NCBI RefSeq assembly: GCF_003605385.1
Contig: NZ_QYTV02000008.1
Location: 62,001-126,000, forward strand
Length of the DNA: 64,000 nt
From: Siminovitchia acidinfaciens
Lineage (GTDB): Bacteria > Bacillota > Bacilli > Bacillales > Bacillaceae_C
Direction of reading: 5' to 3'
Positions 34,925-44,300 of this stretch are shown piece after piece. How positions within the stretch are numbered: the first letter of the stretch is position 1; every line of letters begins with the position of its first letter. Position numbers and translations under genes: made by a program. The notes beneath the pieces were generated by a model. The model was not told where the DNA came from. It searched no databases and worked only from the letters and a program-made list of their open reading frames with translations.

Positions 34925-34958
34925 GTCCTCGCTTATAACATGAAAGCGGGGACTTTTT
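34923..34958 (+). terminator. Internal rho-independent terminator after galE
   Basis: AAGTCCTCGCTT (34923-34934) pairs with AAGCGGGGACTT (34943-34954) over 12 positions with one G-T pair, followed by TTTTTCT in all. It lies inside the eps gene series, where full-length transcription would have to pass it. Confidence 0.85.
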
Positions 34959-34996
34959 CTGCAAAAGTTTGTATAGGGAAAAGTGAGGAAGGCCCA

Positions 34997-35173
34997 GTGA
35001 ATATTTCTGAAAGACTAACTCAGAAGAGTTTGAAAAGAATTTTAACGAATACTTATATTAAGGGACAAGAATCGGAAAATATAAAAGTCGAAGATTTATT
35101 GGAAGAAATAAAACAACAAGTTAAAACAGTTGTTAAAGGGAAAGAAAATATTGGTGATTTTGGTAACCTTTGA
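34997..35173 (+). CDS. Small hypothetical protein (58 aa)
   Basis: From GTG 34997, which has GAGGAAGG upstream, the frame encodes NISERLTQKSLKRILTNTYI followed by a charged stretch, EDLLEEIKQQVKTVVKGKE. It is probably helical, with no membrane segment or Cys pair. I do not recognise a family; it is not a SinI homologue by eye. A longer reading from 34940 would start inside the terminator hairpin and is unlikely. It sits between the terminator and the acyltransferase gene. Confidence 0.5.
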   Translation: MNISERLTQKSLKRILTNTYIKGQESENIKVEDLLEEIKQQVKTVVKGKENIGDFGNL

Positions 35174-35186
35174 AGAGGAGAAAAAC

Positions 35187-36239
35187 ATGACTCAATTTGA
35201 AATAATTAACAATCCTTCCACATGGAATGTAAAACTTAAAAATTTTAGAGGAATAGATTGTTATTATTCTTATGAATATGGAAATTTATTTGCTAAGAAA
35301 GAAAATGGCAGATTATTTTCGGCATACTTTGAAAATAATCAAACTAAAATATTTTATCCATTTATCAAAAGGATCGTACCATTTGGAAATGGGGATCTAT
35401 ATGATATTGTAACTCCCTATGGATATGGTGGACCTTTTATAGAGGGATGTGAAGAATCAATCACGGAGTTTTACAAATACTTTAGTGATTATTGTGAAAT
35501 GAATCATATTATTACTGAAACAATAAGATTTCATCCCTTATATAATAATCATAGATGGTTTAGGAATATTATTGATGTTGAGTATATAAAACAAACAACC
35601 GCTGCAGATTTAACAATTTCATTGGAAGAGATAAGACAAAATTACTCAAATATGAATAAACGCAATATAAGGAAGGCGATAAAGAACAATATATCTTGCT
35701 TTGTTGCGGAAAATAATTTAGAAAATATCTCTAAATTTGTTCAAATGTACAATGAAACAATGATTAAGAATAATGCAGCTGATTATTACTTTTTTGATGA
35801 AAATTATTTTATAGAACAAATGCAGGACACTAATTTAGGAAAAACTTATTTACTCTTCGCAAAATATAATAATGATATTATCGCCGGAACAATCGTAATT
35901 GTAGGTCAAGAATTTTCACACTATCACCTGGGGGCATCAAAATCCAGTTTTTTAGCTTTGAAGCCTAACAATTTAATGTTCGATTTTATGATTGAATTTT
36001 CTAAATCAAAAGGAGTGAAGCTTCTTCACTTAGGTGGAGGATATGAAGAGAATGATGGGCTTTTTAAGTTTAAATCTGCTTTTACCAATAATAATAATTT
36101 CGAATACTACATTGGGAAAAAGGTCCATAATACACGAGAATATAACAAAATAACAAATGATCTAAATAAACTATACGATGTTCAGGAAAATTACTTTCCG
36201 ATTTACAGAGGGAAAATTAAGAAAAAGCAATTTGTTTAG
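35187..36239 (+). CDS. GNAT/FemAB-like N-acyltransferase
   Basis: 350 residues. The second half has the FemAB/BioF2-type pattern: NMNKRNIRKAIKNNISCFVAE, FVQMYNETMIKN, IAGTIVIVGQEFSHYHLGASKS and LHLGGGYEENDGLFKFK. The LxLGGG...DGLFxFK end is common in peptidyl/acyltransferases of capsule and aminosugar clusters. It may acylate the amino sugar made by EpsC and the EpsN-like aminotransferase encoded next. ATG 35187 follows AGAGGAG; the longer reading from 35130 overlaps the small gene. Confidence 0.75.
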   Translation: MTQFEIINNPSTWNVKLKNFRGIDCYYSYEYGNLFAKKENGRLFSAYFENNQTKIFYPFIKRIVPFGNGDLYDIVTPYGYGGPFIEGCEESITEFYKYFSDYCEMNHIITETIRFHPLYNNHRWFRNIIDVEYIKQTTAADLTISLEEIRQNYSNMNKRNIRKAIKNNISCFVAENNLENISKFVQMYNETMIKNNAADYYFFDENYFIEQMQDTNLGKTYLLFAKYNNDIIAGTIVIVGQEFSHYHLGASKSSFLALKPNNLMFDFMIEFSKSKGVKLLHLGGGYEENDGLFKFKSAFTNNNNFEYYIGKKVHNTREYNKITNDLNKLYDVQENYFPIYRGKIKKKQFV

Positions 36240-36265
36240 ATAATCGACTTAAAAGGTGTGATAAC

Positions 36266-37420
36266 GTGAATAATCAATCAAAGATCTATTTATCTCCTCC
36301 TCATATGAGTGGAGGTGAACTGAAATATATTAATGAAGCATTTGAAACGAATTGGATAGCACCCTTAGGACCGAATGTCGATGCCTTTGAAAATGAAATA
36401 GCCCATTATATAGGAGCCAATGGAGCAGTTGCCGTAAGTTCAGGAACTGCAGCAATCCACTTGGCTCTTTCTTTATTAGATGTAAAGAAGGGAGACACCG
36501 TATTTTGTTCAACCCTAACATTTGTAGCGAGTGCTAATCCAATTCTTTATCAAGGTGCTGAACCAGTTTTTATTGATTCAGAGCCTGAAACTTGGAATAT
36601 GTCACCAGAAGCACTGGAAAAGGCATTTATAGATGCTTCTAGAACAGGGAAGTTGCCAAAAGCAGTGATTGTTGTCAATTTATATGGTCAAAGTGCAAAA
36701 ATGGATGAAATTCTTTCAATATGTAACCAATACGATGTCCCAATGATCGAGGATGCTGCTGAGTCACTTGGTTCTAGTTATAAAGGAATGTCGAGTGGTA
36801 CATTTGGGAAATTTGGCATTTTTTCATTTAATGGGAATAAGATCATTACCACATCAGGTGGCGGAATGCTAGTTTCCGATGATGTAGATGCATTAAATAA
36901 GGCGCGCTTTTTAGCTACCCAATCAAGAGATCCTGCCCCTCATTATCAACACAGTGTGATGGGATTTAATTATCGGATGAGTAATATCTTAGCAGGAGTT
37001 GGAAGAGGGCAATTAGAAGTACTGGAGGAAAGAGTGCTCGCTAGACGGATAATATTTTCTAGATATTATCAAGGTTTATCTCATCTTCCTGGCATTTCCT
37101 TTATGCCTGAATTGGAAAATACAAGGTCTAACCGCTGGCTTACTACTCTAACAATAGACGAAAAAGAAGCGGGAATTTCGTCTAACTACTTAATACAATC
37201 TTTAGCTGAAGAAAATATTGAAGCTCGTCCGGTATGGAAGCCACTGCATTTACAGCCTCTATTCAAGAGAGTGAAATATTATCCTTATAAAAATAACCGG
37301 AGTGTTTCTGATCATTTATTTACGACTGGCGTTTGCCTACCTTCGGGTTCCAATTTAACTGAAGAAGAAATGATAAGGGTGATCGATTGTCTAAAAAATG
37401 CATTCAAACTAAAAATTTAG
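36266..37420 (+). CDS. epsN: PLP-dependent sugar aminotransferase (EpsN)
   Basis: 384 residues of the DegT/DnrJ/EryC1 family. The start IYLSPPHMSGGELKYINEAFETNWIAPLG and most of the body match B. subtilis EpsN closely. PLP-site features: SSGTAAIHLAL, the Asp in EDAAESLG, and the Schiff-base Lys in FSFNGNKIITTSGGG. It should aminate the 4-keto-6-deoxy sugar made by EpsC, giving a UDP-diaminotrideoxyhexose (bacillosamine route). The start is GTG 36266 after AAAGGTGTG. The acyltransferase upstream could N-acylate the product. Confidence 0.93.
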   Translation: MNNQSKIYLSPPHMSGGELKYINEAFETNWIAPLGPNVDAFENEIAHYIGANGAVAVSSGTAAIHLALSLLDVKKGDTVFCSTLTFVASANPILYQGAEPVFIDSEPETWNMSPEALEKAFIDASRTGKLPKAVIVVNLYGQSAKMDEILSICNQYDVPMIEDAAESLGSSYKGMSSGTFGKFGIFSFNGNKIITTSGGGMLVSDDVDALNKARFLATQSRDPAPHYQHSVMGFNYRMSNILAGVGRGQLEVLEERVLARRIIFSRYYQGLSHLPGISFMPELENTRSNRWLTTLTIDEKEAGISSNYLIQSLAEENIEARPVWKPLHLQPLFKRVKYYPYKNNRSVSDHLFTTGVCLPSGSNLTEEEMIRVIDCLKNAFKLKI

Positions 37421-37433
37421 GGGAACAAATATT

Positions 37434-37775
37434 ATGATAGGAAAAAATATATGTGAGATTCGAAAAAGAAGGGGACTTTCATTAACAGAGGTAGCTAACC
37501 AAGCGGGTATAGCCAAGTCTTATTTAAGCAATATTGAAAGGGGATTGAATCAAAATCCTTCTATAAATGTGGTGGAAAGAATAGCTTGTGTATTAGAGGT
37601 AGATCTTAAAGCATTATTAAAAACGGAAAACAGCATGGAATTCAGCACACAAAGGCTTGATGAAGAATGGGTTGATTTTGTTAATAGACTAGAAGAGTCT
37701 GGGATAGAAAAAAAACAGATTCAAGAATATAAAACATTACTGGAATTTATAAAATGGAAAAATAATCGGAAGTAA
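37434..37775 (+). CDS. sinR: SinR-like transcriptional repressor within the eps locus
   Basis: 113 residues, close to the 111 of B. subtilis SinR. The N-terminal HTH reads MIGKNICEIRKRRGLSLTEVANQAGIAKSYLSNIERGLNQNPSI; the recognition helix region KSYLS-IER-L--NPS is that of SinR. The C-terminal domain (RLDEEWVDFVNRLEESGIEKKQIQEY, then EFIKW) matches the SinR/SinI dimerisation and tetramerisation region. AGGGGAAC precedes ATG. It lies 13 bases after epsN and should be co-transcribed with it. In SinR, this protein represses biofilm matrix genes. SlrR-like function is an alternative. No SinI gene is seen nearby. Confidence 0.88.
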   Translation: MIGKNICEIRKRRGLSLTEVANQAGIAKSYLSNIERGLNQNPSINVVERIACVLEVDLKALLKTENSMEFSTQRLDEEWVDFVNRLEESGIEKKQIQEYKTLLEFIKWKNNRK

Positions 37776-37818
37776 ATACTGAAAAAATAGAGTGTCCTGT
37801 GAAAGTAGGCCGGGAAAA

Positions 37819-38865
37819 ATGTTACAAAAAGTAAGTGTTATAGTTCCAATTTATAAGGTTGAAAAATATATTCATAGATGTGTAGACAGTATTTTAAAAC
37901 AAACTTACACAAATTTAGAAATTATACTAGTTAATGATGGATCTCCCGATAACTGTGGGACAATTATAGATGAATATGCTAGTAATGATTGTCGAATTAT
38001 TGTCGTGCATAAAGAAAATGGGGGCTTGTCAGACGCTAGAAATGTTGGAATGGAATATGTAACAGGAGAATATACGCTGTTTGTGGATAGTGATGATTGG
38101 TTAGACAGAAATATGATTCAAATATTGATGAGCACAAGTCTTATTTATAAAGCTGATATTGTTCAATCGGCTTTTTATTATGCCTATGAAGATTACTTGC
38201 TTTTCGACAATAGGTTTGATAAAAAGGATGACCCTCCAATTATTTTAGGGAATAAACCTTTAATGGCTGAGTTAGTTAAAAACGAAATAGTTAAAAACTT
38301 TGCATGGGGGAAACTTTATAAAACGGAAATCATTAGAGATATTCCATTTAAAAAAGGGGTTTTATTTGAAGACGTATTTTGGGCACATTTAGTTATGCAC
38401 CGGGTAAATACGTATGTAATATTAAACGAACCCCTCTGCTTCTATTTGCAGCGAAGTGACAGTATTGTTTCCACATACACCCCAAAAAATTTAGATATCA
38501 TTAAAGGATTGTTGGAAAGGCATCATTTTATTGAAGAGTTTTATGATCACTTAATAGATGAATCTTATAAAGGAATCTTAAATACCAGCTTAATCCATTA
38601 TAACCTTCTACTAGCAAATAGAAATAAAATAAATGGTAAAAAATACAGATATGAAATAGAAATATACATTAAAAATAATTATGGCCGTTTAAAAAAGTCT
38701 GTTATTAATGACAATTTTTTAAAAAAACAACTCTTTTTGTTTTCTCTTCATCCTTATTTGAATATCTGTTTTCTAATAATTACACGGTTATTTAGGAGGC
38801 TGCACATACTGCCCCGTCCAATCAGATTGGAAAGGGTGACCTTAAGGGGAAGTGGGGATTTATGA
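37819..38865 (+). CDS. Glycosyltransferase family 2 (EpsJ/EpsH-like)
   Basis: About 348 residues: VSVIVPIYKVEKYIHRCVDSILKQTYTNLEIILVNDGSPDNC, then the second nucleotide-binding loop KENGGLSDARNVGME and the DxD site LFVDSDDW near residue 90. The catalytic-side ED-type segment is GVLFEDVFWAHLV. ATG 37819 is preferred over the upstream in-frame start at 37792. The C-terminus has basic and hydrophobic segments. The sugar transferred is unknown. Confidence 0.85.
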   Translation: MLQKVSVIVPIYKVEKYIHRCVDSILKQTYTNLEIILVNDGSPDNCGTIIDEYASNDCRIIVVHKENGGLSDARNVGMEYVTGEYTLFVDSDDWLDRNMIQILMSTSLIYKADIVQSAFYYAYEDYLLFDNRFDKKDDPPIILGNKPLMAELVKNEIVKNFAWGKLYKTEIIRDIPFKKGVLFEDVFWAHLVMHRVNTYVILNEPLCFYLQRSDSIVSTYTPKNLDIIKGLLERHHFIEEFYDHLIDESYKGILNTSLIHYNLLLANRNKINGKKYRYEIEIYIKNNYGRLKKSVINDNFLKKQLFLFSLHPYLNICFLIITRLFRRLHILPRPIRLERVTLRGSGDL

Positions 38866-38866
38866 T

Positions 38867-40057
38867 ATGAAGCGGGATATTTTATTTGTAATAGACTCAT
38901 TAGATTGTGCTGGAGCAGAGAAAAGTTTGGTTTCATTATTATCTTTACTTGACTATTCAAAATACAATGTAGATTTAATGTTGTTTGCTCATGGTGGATT
39001 GCTCGAAGAACAAGTTCCAAAAGAAGTTAATATTTTAAAGCCATTGGCTTATACAACATTTACATGGTTAAACTTAAAAGAAGCTTTGGCATTCTCCATA
39101 AGAAAACTTGACTTTAAAATGTTAGCTTCTAGAATAAAATACTCCTATGCGATACGAAGGATAAAAGGCGGAAATACTTTGAAGGCGCGGGTATTTTGGC
39201 AAAGTATTTCAAAGGTTATTGAAAATAATGACAAAAACTATGATATTGCAATCAGTTATGCGCAAGGTATTCCAACCTTTTATATAGCTGAGAAAGTTAA
39301 TGCAAAGAAAAAATTTGCATGGGTAAACACTATTTATCGATTAGATGCAAAAGAAAGAGAATATCAAAAGTTTTTTTACAATACATTTAATAAGATAATT
39401 GCAGTGTCTGATTCTGCAAAGGAGATATTTTTGGAAACTTTCCCAATGTATGATCGTAAGATGGAGGTTATTTACGACATTAACAATTTTGAGCTTATCT
39501 CAAATTTATCTAACGTTGGAAATCCATTTAATGATAATTTTGATGGAATAAGGATCTTAACAATTGGAAGGTTTGACAAAGTAAAAGGTTACGATATCGC
39601 ACTTAAAGCTTGTAAAAAATTAAAAGAAAAAGGAATAAACTTTAGATGGTATGTATTGGGGAAGGGACCCCTTAAAGAAGAAATACTACAATTCATTAAT
39701 GAATATAATTTAACAGATTACTTTGTGTTACTGGGAATTACCGCGAACCCATATCCGTATATAAAAAATTGCAATATCTATGTTCAAACATCAAGGTTTG
39801 AGGGATTTGGGCTAGCCATTGCAGAAGCTCGTATGCTCAATGTGCCTGTGGTCACGACAAGGTTTGATTCTGTATACAATCAGATGATTGATGGAAAAAA
39901 TGGTCTTGTTGTCGATATGAGTGCGGAGGCAGTATGTGATGGGATCATAAGAATCATAGATGATCCTATGCTATCAAAAGATATTGTTAATTATTTAAAA
40001 ACGGAGAAAAAGGGGAATGTCGAAGAAATAGAAAAGTTCTATAAATTAATTGGATAA
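38867..40057 (+). CDS. Glycosyltransferase family 4, locus-specific subfamily (copy 2)
   Basis: 396 residues: start RDILFVIDSLDCAGAEKSLVSLLSLLDYSKYNVDLML, middle YDIAISYAQGIPTFYIAEKVNAKKKFAWVNT, donor site LTIGRFDKVKGYDIALKACKKL, VLGKGPLKEE, NPYPYIKNCNIYVQTSRFEGFGLAIAEA. It is a paralogue of the products at 32666, 40076 and 51090. Start ATG 38867 is two bases after the preceding stop; an in-frame GTG at 38852 is possible. Confidence 0.85.
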   Translation: MKRDILFVIDSLDCAGAEKSLVSLLSLLDYSKYNVDLMLFAHGGLLEEQVPKEVNILKPLAYTTFTWLNLKEALAFSIRKLDFKMLASRIKYSYAIRRIKGGNTLKARVFWQSISKVIENNDKNYDIAISYAQGIPTFYIAEKVNAKKKFAWVNTIYRLDAKEREYQKFFYNTFNKIIAVSDSAKEIFLETFPMYDRKMEVIYDINNFELISNLSNVGNPFNDNFDGIRILTIGRFDKVKGYDIALKACKKLKEKGINFRWYVLGKGPLKEEILQFINEYNLTDYFVLLGITANPYPYIKNCNIYVQTSRFEGFGLAIAEARMLNVPVVTTRFDSVYNQMIDGKNGLVVDMSAEAVCDGIIRIIDDPMLSKDIVNYLKTEKKGNVEEIEKFYKLIG

Positions 40058-40075
40058 TACGAAAGTAGTGATACA

Positions 40076-41254
40076 ATGCGAAAGAAAGTATTATTTACAA
40101 TAATAAATATGAATGTAGGTGGAACAGAAAAATCTTTGCTTAACATGGTCTCAGTAATGCCTAAGGATAAGTATGATATTACAATTTTAATGTTGGAAGA
40201 GTACGGTGGGTTTCTAAAATTTATTCCATCTAATATTAGACTGGAATTTTTATCAGGGTATAACAACATTAAGGACTTATTGAACGAACCTCCACAATCC
40301 ATTGCATTAAATTTATTAAAAAAAGGTCGAATCATTAAAGGCGGAACGATCCTGCTATTACATATAATCACTAAAATACTGAATAACAGAAGTGCTTTCT
40401 TTAAGTATGTTTTACGGACCTACCCTACTCTGGAACAAGAATATGATGTTGCAGTAGCTTATGCAGGTCCAACTGACTTTATAAGCTATCTTGTTATGAA
40501 CAAAATTAAAGCGAAAAAGAAAATTCAGTGGGTTCACTTTGATGTAACTAAAATAGGCTTTAATAAAAATTTTGCTGCTCAAATATATAATAAGTTTGAT
40601 AAAGTTTTTGTTGGTTCAAATGAAGGAAGAGATAAGCTTGTTAATCTTTTACCTGCAATAAGAGAAAAAACCGAGGTATTTCAATATATAGTGTCACCAC
40701 AACTAATATCTAGTCAAGCAAAAGAAGGAAAAGGGTTTAATGATAATTTTGATGGATTAAAAATCTTAACCGTAGGTAGACTTTCTATTGAAAAAGGCCA
40801 AGATCTTGCTATCCATGTCCTTGCAAAACTAAAAAATGAAGGGTTGAATGTAAAATGGTATTGTGTTGGAGAAGGAAATTCTAGACAGACATATGAAGAT
40901 CTGATAGAAAAATATGAGCTAAAGGAATATTTCATTTTATTAGGTTCAGATCCCAATCCATATCCATACATGGATCAGTGCGATATTTATGTTCAGCCAT
41001 CTAGACATGAAGGATATTGTATAACTCTGGCAGAAGCCAGATGTTTTAAAAAACCTATAATAACCACTAACTTTACAGGGGCAAATGAACAGATCAAAAC
41101 TGGGAAAACTGGATTAATTGTAGGTCCAGATGTAGATGAAATATATCACGCACTTAGATTATTAATTCATGATAGGAAATTACGTGAAAAATTCTCAGAT
41201 AACCTAACTAAAGAAGAGTTTATTTCTGATGTACAGGTTGAAAAGTTTATATAA
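40076..41254 (+). CDS. Glycosyltransferase family 4, locus-specific subfamily (copy 3)
   Basis: 392 residues. Start KVLFTIINMNVGGTEKSLLNMV, donor site LTVGRLSIEKGQDLAIHVLAKL, CVGEGNSRQTYEDLI and NPYPYMDQCDIYVQPSRHEGYCITLAEA. The phrase GRLSIEKGQD and the HEGYCI segment are nearly identical to those of the product at 51090, so these two are the closest pair in the family. No strong ribosome site is seen (AAAGTAGTGATAC). The gene is followed by the ABC transporter. Confidence 0.85.
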   Translation: MRKKVLFTIINMNVGGTEKSLLNMVSVMPKDKYDITILMLEEYGGFLKFIPSNIRLEFLSGYNNIKDLLNEPPQSIALNLLKKGRIIKGGTILLLHIITKILNNRSAFFKYVLRTYPTLEQEYDVAVAYAGPTDFISYLVMNKIKAKKKIQWVHFDVTKIGFNKNFAAQIYNKFDKVFVGSNEGRDKLVNLLPAIREKTEVFQYIVSPQLISSQAKEGKGFNDNFDGLKILTVGRLSIEKGQDLAIHVLAKLKNEGLNVKWYCVGEGNSRQTYEDLIEKYELKEYFILLGSDPNPYPYMDQCDIYVQPSRHEGYCITLAEARCFKKPIITTNFTGANEQIKTGKTGLIVGPDVDEIYHALRLLIHDRKLREKFSDNLTKEEFISDVQVEKFI

Positions 41255-41317
41255 CATGGCTTTGTATTTTTTGAATATTAAAATAAATGATCATCTATAG
41301 AAAAGGTGTGAAAGGTT

Positions 41318-43105
41318 TTGAGAGATACTATCAAAAAAATACTTATGCTACTTAACAAAAGAGAAAAGAAATATTTTTTACTATTATTTTTCATGATGGT
41401 AATCTCGGCATTATTCGAAACGCTTGGAATAGGGTTGATTGTACCTCTTGTAGGAATTGTAACAAACCCGGACATCATAAAAGAACAAGTAATCTTGGCT
41501 TATATATACGAATCATTTAAATTTCAATCAACTACTGCGTTTATGATATTTTCGGTAATTTTGTTGCTTACAATATTTATTATAAAAAATTTATATATAC
41601 TCCTATACTTATATACACAAAACAAAGTAATTTTGAATCAACAGGTAAAACTGTCTCGAAGATTGTTTGAGGAATATTTAAAAAAACCATATACATTCCA
41701 TTTACAAAGGAATACGGCAGATTTACTTAGGAATGTAAACCTAGAAGTACCTAGAGCTTTGCAAGGGATAATGCTGTCTTTTTTTCAGTTACTCACAGAA
41801 TTACTTGTAGTCATTTGTATTTTAGCTCTCTTATTAGCAGCAGCACCGGTAGCTACCATAACAGCTTCTATCTTATTAGGTGGAAGTGTTTTTTTGTTTT
41901 TTAAATTCTTCCGCAAAAAAATGAATGAATTAGGAAAAGAGCACCAAACAGTAAATGGACAAATGATTAAATGGCTTAATCAAGGATTAGGAGCAAGCAA
42001 AGAAGTAAAAGTATCGGGAAAAGAAAATTACTTTGTTAATGCTTACACAAAACAAAGCCAGATCAATGCTGATAATATTCTCTACAGGATGATGTTAGAC
42101 CAAACTCCTAGGCTTTTTATTGAAACTTTATTAGTATCTATAGTCCTAATTACAATGTTGATTATCATTTTTCAAGGAAATACTACGACACAGATTGTTT
42201 CGACAATGGCACTATTTGCTATGGCAGCATTTCGACTTATGCCCTCGATCAATCGTATTATGGCGTTGATAACAACTATTCGATACAGTCAACCTGCCTT
42301 ATCTGTTGTTTATGATGATTTGTTTACGAATAAAGAGGAGTACTATAATAGTGATGTTACTGTATCAATATCGTCAAATAGTGCGAAGAAAACTTTTACC
42401 AATTCAATAAAGTTGAGCGGAGTATCTTTTCGCTATCCTAATCAAAAAGAATATTCAATAAATGATATTTCTTTAAAAATACCAATTGGTAAATCGGTTG
42501 CATTTATTGGTGAATCAGGTGCTGGAAAAACAACCCTTGTTGATATTATTCTTGGATTATTTCCTCCAGAAAAAGGCAGTGTTTTAGTAGATGGAGAGAA
42601 TTTACATGCCTTAAAATCGTTATGGCAACAGAAAATTGGCTATATTCCTCAATCCATTTTCTTATCAGACGATACAATAAGGGCGAATGTTGCCTTTGGG
42701 ATAGATAGTGAACTGATTGATGAAGAAGCAGTTTGGAGGGCCTTGGAGCAGGCACAATTGAAGGAATTTATTAAAGCCCTCCCCGGCAAATTGGAAACAA
42801 ATGTTGGAGAACGTGGAGTAAGACTTTCAGGGGGGCAACGGCAACGTATTGGGATCGCCCGAGCTTTATATCATAATCCGGAAATAATCTTTATGGATGA
42901 AGCAACATCAGCATTAGATAATGAAACAGAAAAAGAAATCATGAAGGCTATTGATGGATTAAAAGGGGAAAAGACATTAATAATTATAGCACATAGACTA
43001 AGTACTATTGAAAATTGTGATATTGTTTTCAAAATAAATAATGGAAGACTTCTTACGATTGAAAATAAATTAGAAGAGTCAATCATACAAGAAGTGGGTG
43101 GATAA
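41318..43105 (+). CDS. ABC transporter, probable lipid-linked oligosaccharide flippase
   Basis: 595 residues: about six membrane helices in the first 310, then a nucleotide-binding domain with Walker A IGESGAGKTTLVD near residue 390, signature LSGGQRQRIGIARA, Walker B IIFMDEATSALD and IIIAHRLSTI. Fusion of membrane and ATPase domains in an EPS locus suggests a PglK/MsbA-type flippase for lipid-linked glycans, replacing a Wzx flippase, which I do not see. The start TTG 41318 follows AAAGGTGTGAAAGG. The end overlaps the deacetylase gene if the early GTG is used. Confidence 0.85.
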   Translation: MRDTIKKILMLLNKREKKYFLLLFFMMVISALFETLGIGLIVPLVGIVTNPDIIKEQVILAYIYESFKFQSTTAFMIFSVILLLTIFIIKNLYILLYLYTQNKVILNQQVKLSRRLFEEYLKKPYTFHLQRNTADLLRNVNLEVPRALQGIMLSFFQLLTELLVVICILALLLAAAPVATITASILLGGSVFLFFKFFRKKMNELGKEHQTVNGQMIKWLNQGLGASKEVKVSGKENYFVNAYTKQSQINADNILYRMMLDQTPRLFIETLLVSIVLITMLIIIFQGNTTTQIVSTMALFAMAAFRLMPSINRIMALITTIRYSQPALSVVYDDLFTNKEEYYNSDVTVSISSNSAKKTFTNSIKLSGVSFRYPNQKEYSINDISLKIPIGKSVAFIGESGAGKTTLVDIILGLFPPEKGSVLVDGENLHALKSLWQQKIGYIPQSIFLSDDTIRANVAFGIDSELIDEEAVWRALEQAQLKEFIKALPGKLETNVGERGVRLSGGQRQRIGIARALYHNPEIIFMDEATSALDNETEKEIMKAIDGLKGEKTLIIIAHRLSTIENCDIVFKINNGRLLTIENKLEESIIQEVGG

Positions 43106-43109
43106 AAGA

Positions 43110-44300
43110 GTGAAAAGGATTATTAAAGGAAAGCTCGGAAAAATAAGGACTGTATATTACCATAGGAGGCAGTGGCGGAATTTAATTAGAAACATGGAAA
43201 TGACAATTGAAAAACCTCAGTTCCATATACAAGATCAAGTAATTCCTTTCTTTAATAAACCAGGAATCGCATTTTCATTTGATGACAGCTTTAGAGTAAA
43301 CGATTGGTTTATGTACGGAAAAGACATATTTGGATATTATGATGTGAAAGTAACATTTAATATAAATGCATTTCATCATTTCGAAGGACAAAGAGAACAT
43401 ACTCAGGAAGAAATAGATTTGTTATTAGAATTACAATCAAACGGTCATGAAATTGCCCATCATGGTTTTAAGCATCAAGACGGTAAAAATTACTCGAGGA
43501 AAAAAGGTTTATCCGGATGGATTGACGATGAGATTATTTCTTTGTTAAATTGGATGGAAAAACAAGTTCACTCTAAAACCAATGAAAAGTTTAGAAAACC
43601 AGTTTCTTTTGCGTTTCCATACTCTGAATACACTGAAGGAAATATTCAGGAGTTAGTCCCTAAATACTTTAAAATTGTAAGAGGACATTTATTCGATGAT
43701 AACCTAACACGATTTAATCATACCGGGTTTGCTCCCTCTATTTGTATAGATAGCATACTTTTACCCGACATTAAGCATATTAAGAAAATAATGAAAATTG
43801 CAAAAATAATGGGGAGTAATTTAATAATCATGTGCCATTCTATATTACCAGAAGAGGTTAACTGGGCGGATTTTGGTTGGGGAGAAGACTCAATAGAGTC
43901 TGGACAATGGAGAGTTTCACCCAAAACTATTCGTGAAATTATTAATGAAGCAAGAAGAATTGATATGGAATTTTATACAACCTCTGAAATAGCGGGTGTA
44001 GCTTCATTTATTGACCGCAACATGGAATCTTGGGTAAGAAAACAGATTTCAAATCCAGATGATCAATGGATTTCCATACGAGAATTAAGCTTAATAAAAG
44101 AATTAGATTTAAGTAATAAAAATATTTCTAATCTAGACGGCATACAGTATTTTACTAACCTGGAAAAACTTAATATAAGTAATAATCATATATCTGATTT
44201 TAGGCTATTAGAGAAACTTCCTAAGTTAAAGAATATAGAAATTAGTAATAATCCAATATTAAATAAGAAATTATTAGTTGCAAAGGATCTAGAGGAATAG
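43110..44300 (+). CDS. Polysaccharide deacetylase-like protein with C-terminal leucine-rich repeats
   Basis: About 396 residues. The first 260 form a NodB-type fold: IAFSFDDSF (metal/base Asp pair), HEIAHHGFKHQD (metal histidines), FAFPYSEYTEGN and IIMCHSILPEEVNW. The last roughly 90 residues are internalin-type leucine-rich repeats (LKELDLSNKNISNLDGI pattern, then LEKLNISNNHISDFRLL and LKNIEISNNPI). No signal peptide is seen. The enzyme may deacetylate an N-acetyl sugar of the lipid-linked or polymer glycan. GTG 43110 follows GTGGGTGG; GTG 43098 is also in frame. The repeat fusion is unusual. Confidence 0.75.
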   Translation: MKRIIKGKLGKIRTVYYHRRQWRNLIRNMEMTIEKPQFHIQDQVIPFFNKPGIAFSFDDSFRVNDWFMYGKDIFGYYDVKVTFNINAFHHFEGQREHTQEEIDLLLELQSNGHEIAHHGFKHQDGKNYSRKKGLSGWIDDEIISLLNWMEKQVHSKTNEKFRKPVSFAFPYSEYTEGNIQELVPKYFKIVRGHLFDDNLTRFNHTGFAPSICIDSILLPDIKHIKKIMKIAKIMGSNLIIMCHSILPEEVNWADFGWGEDSIESGQWRVSPKTIREIINEARRIDMEFYTTSEIAGVASFIDRNMESWVRKQISNPDDQWISIRELSLIKELDLSNKNISNLDGIQYFTNLEKLNISNNHISDFRLLEKLPKLKNIEISNNPILNKKLLVAKDLEE

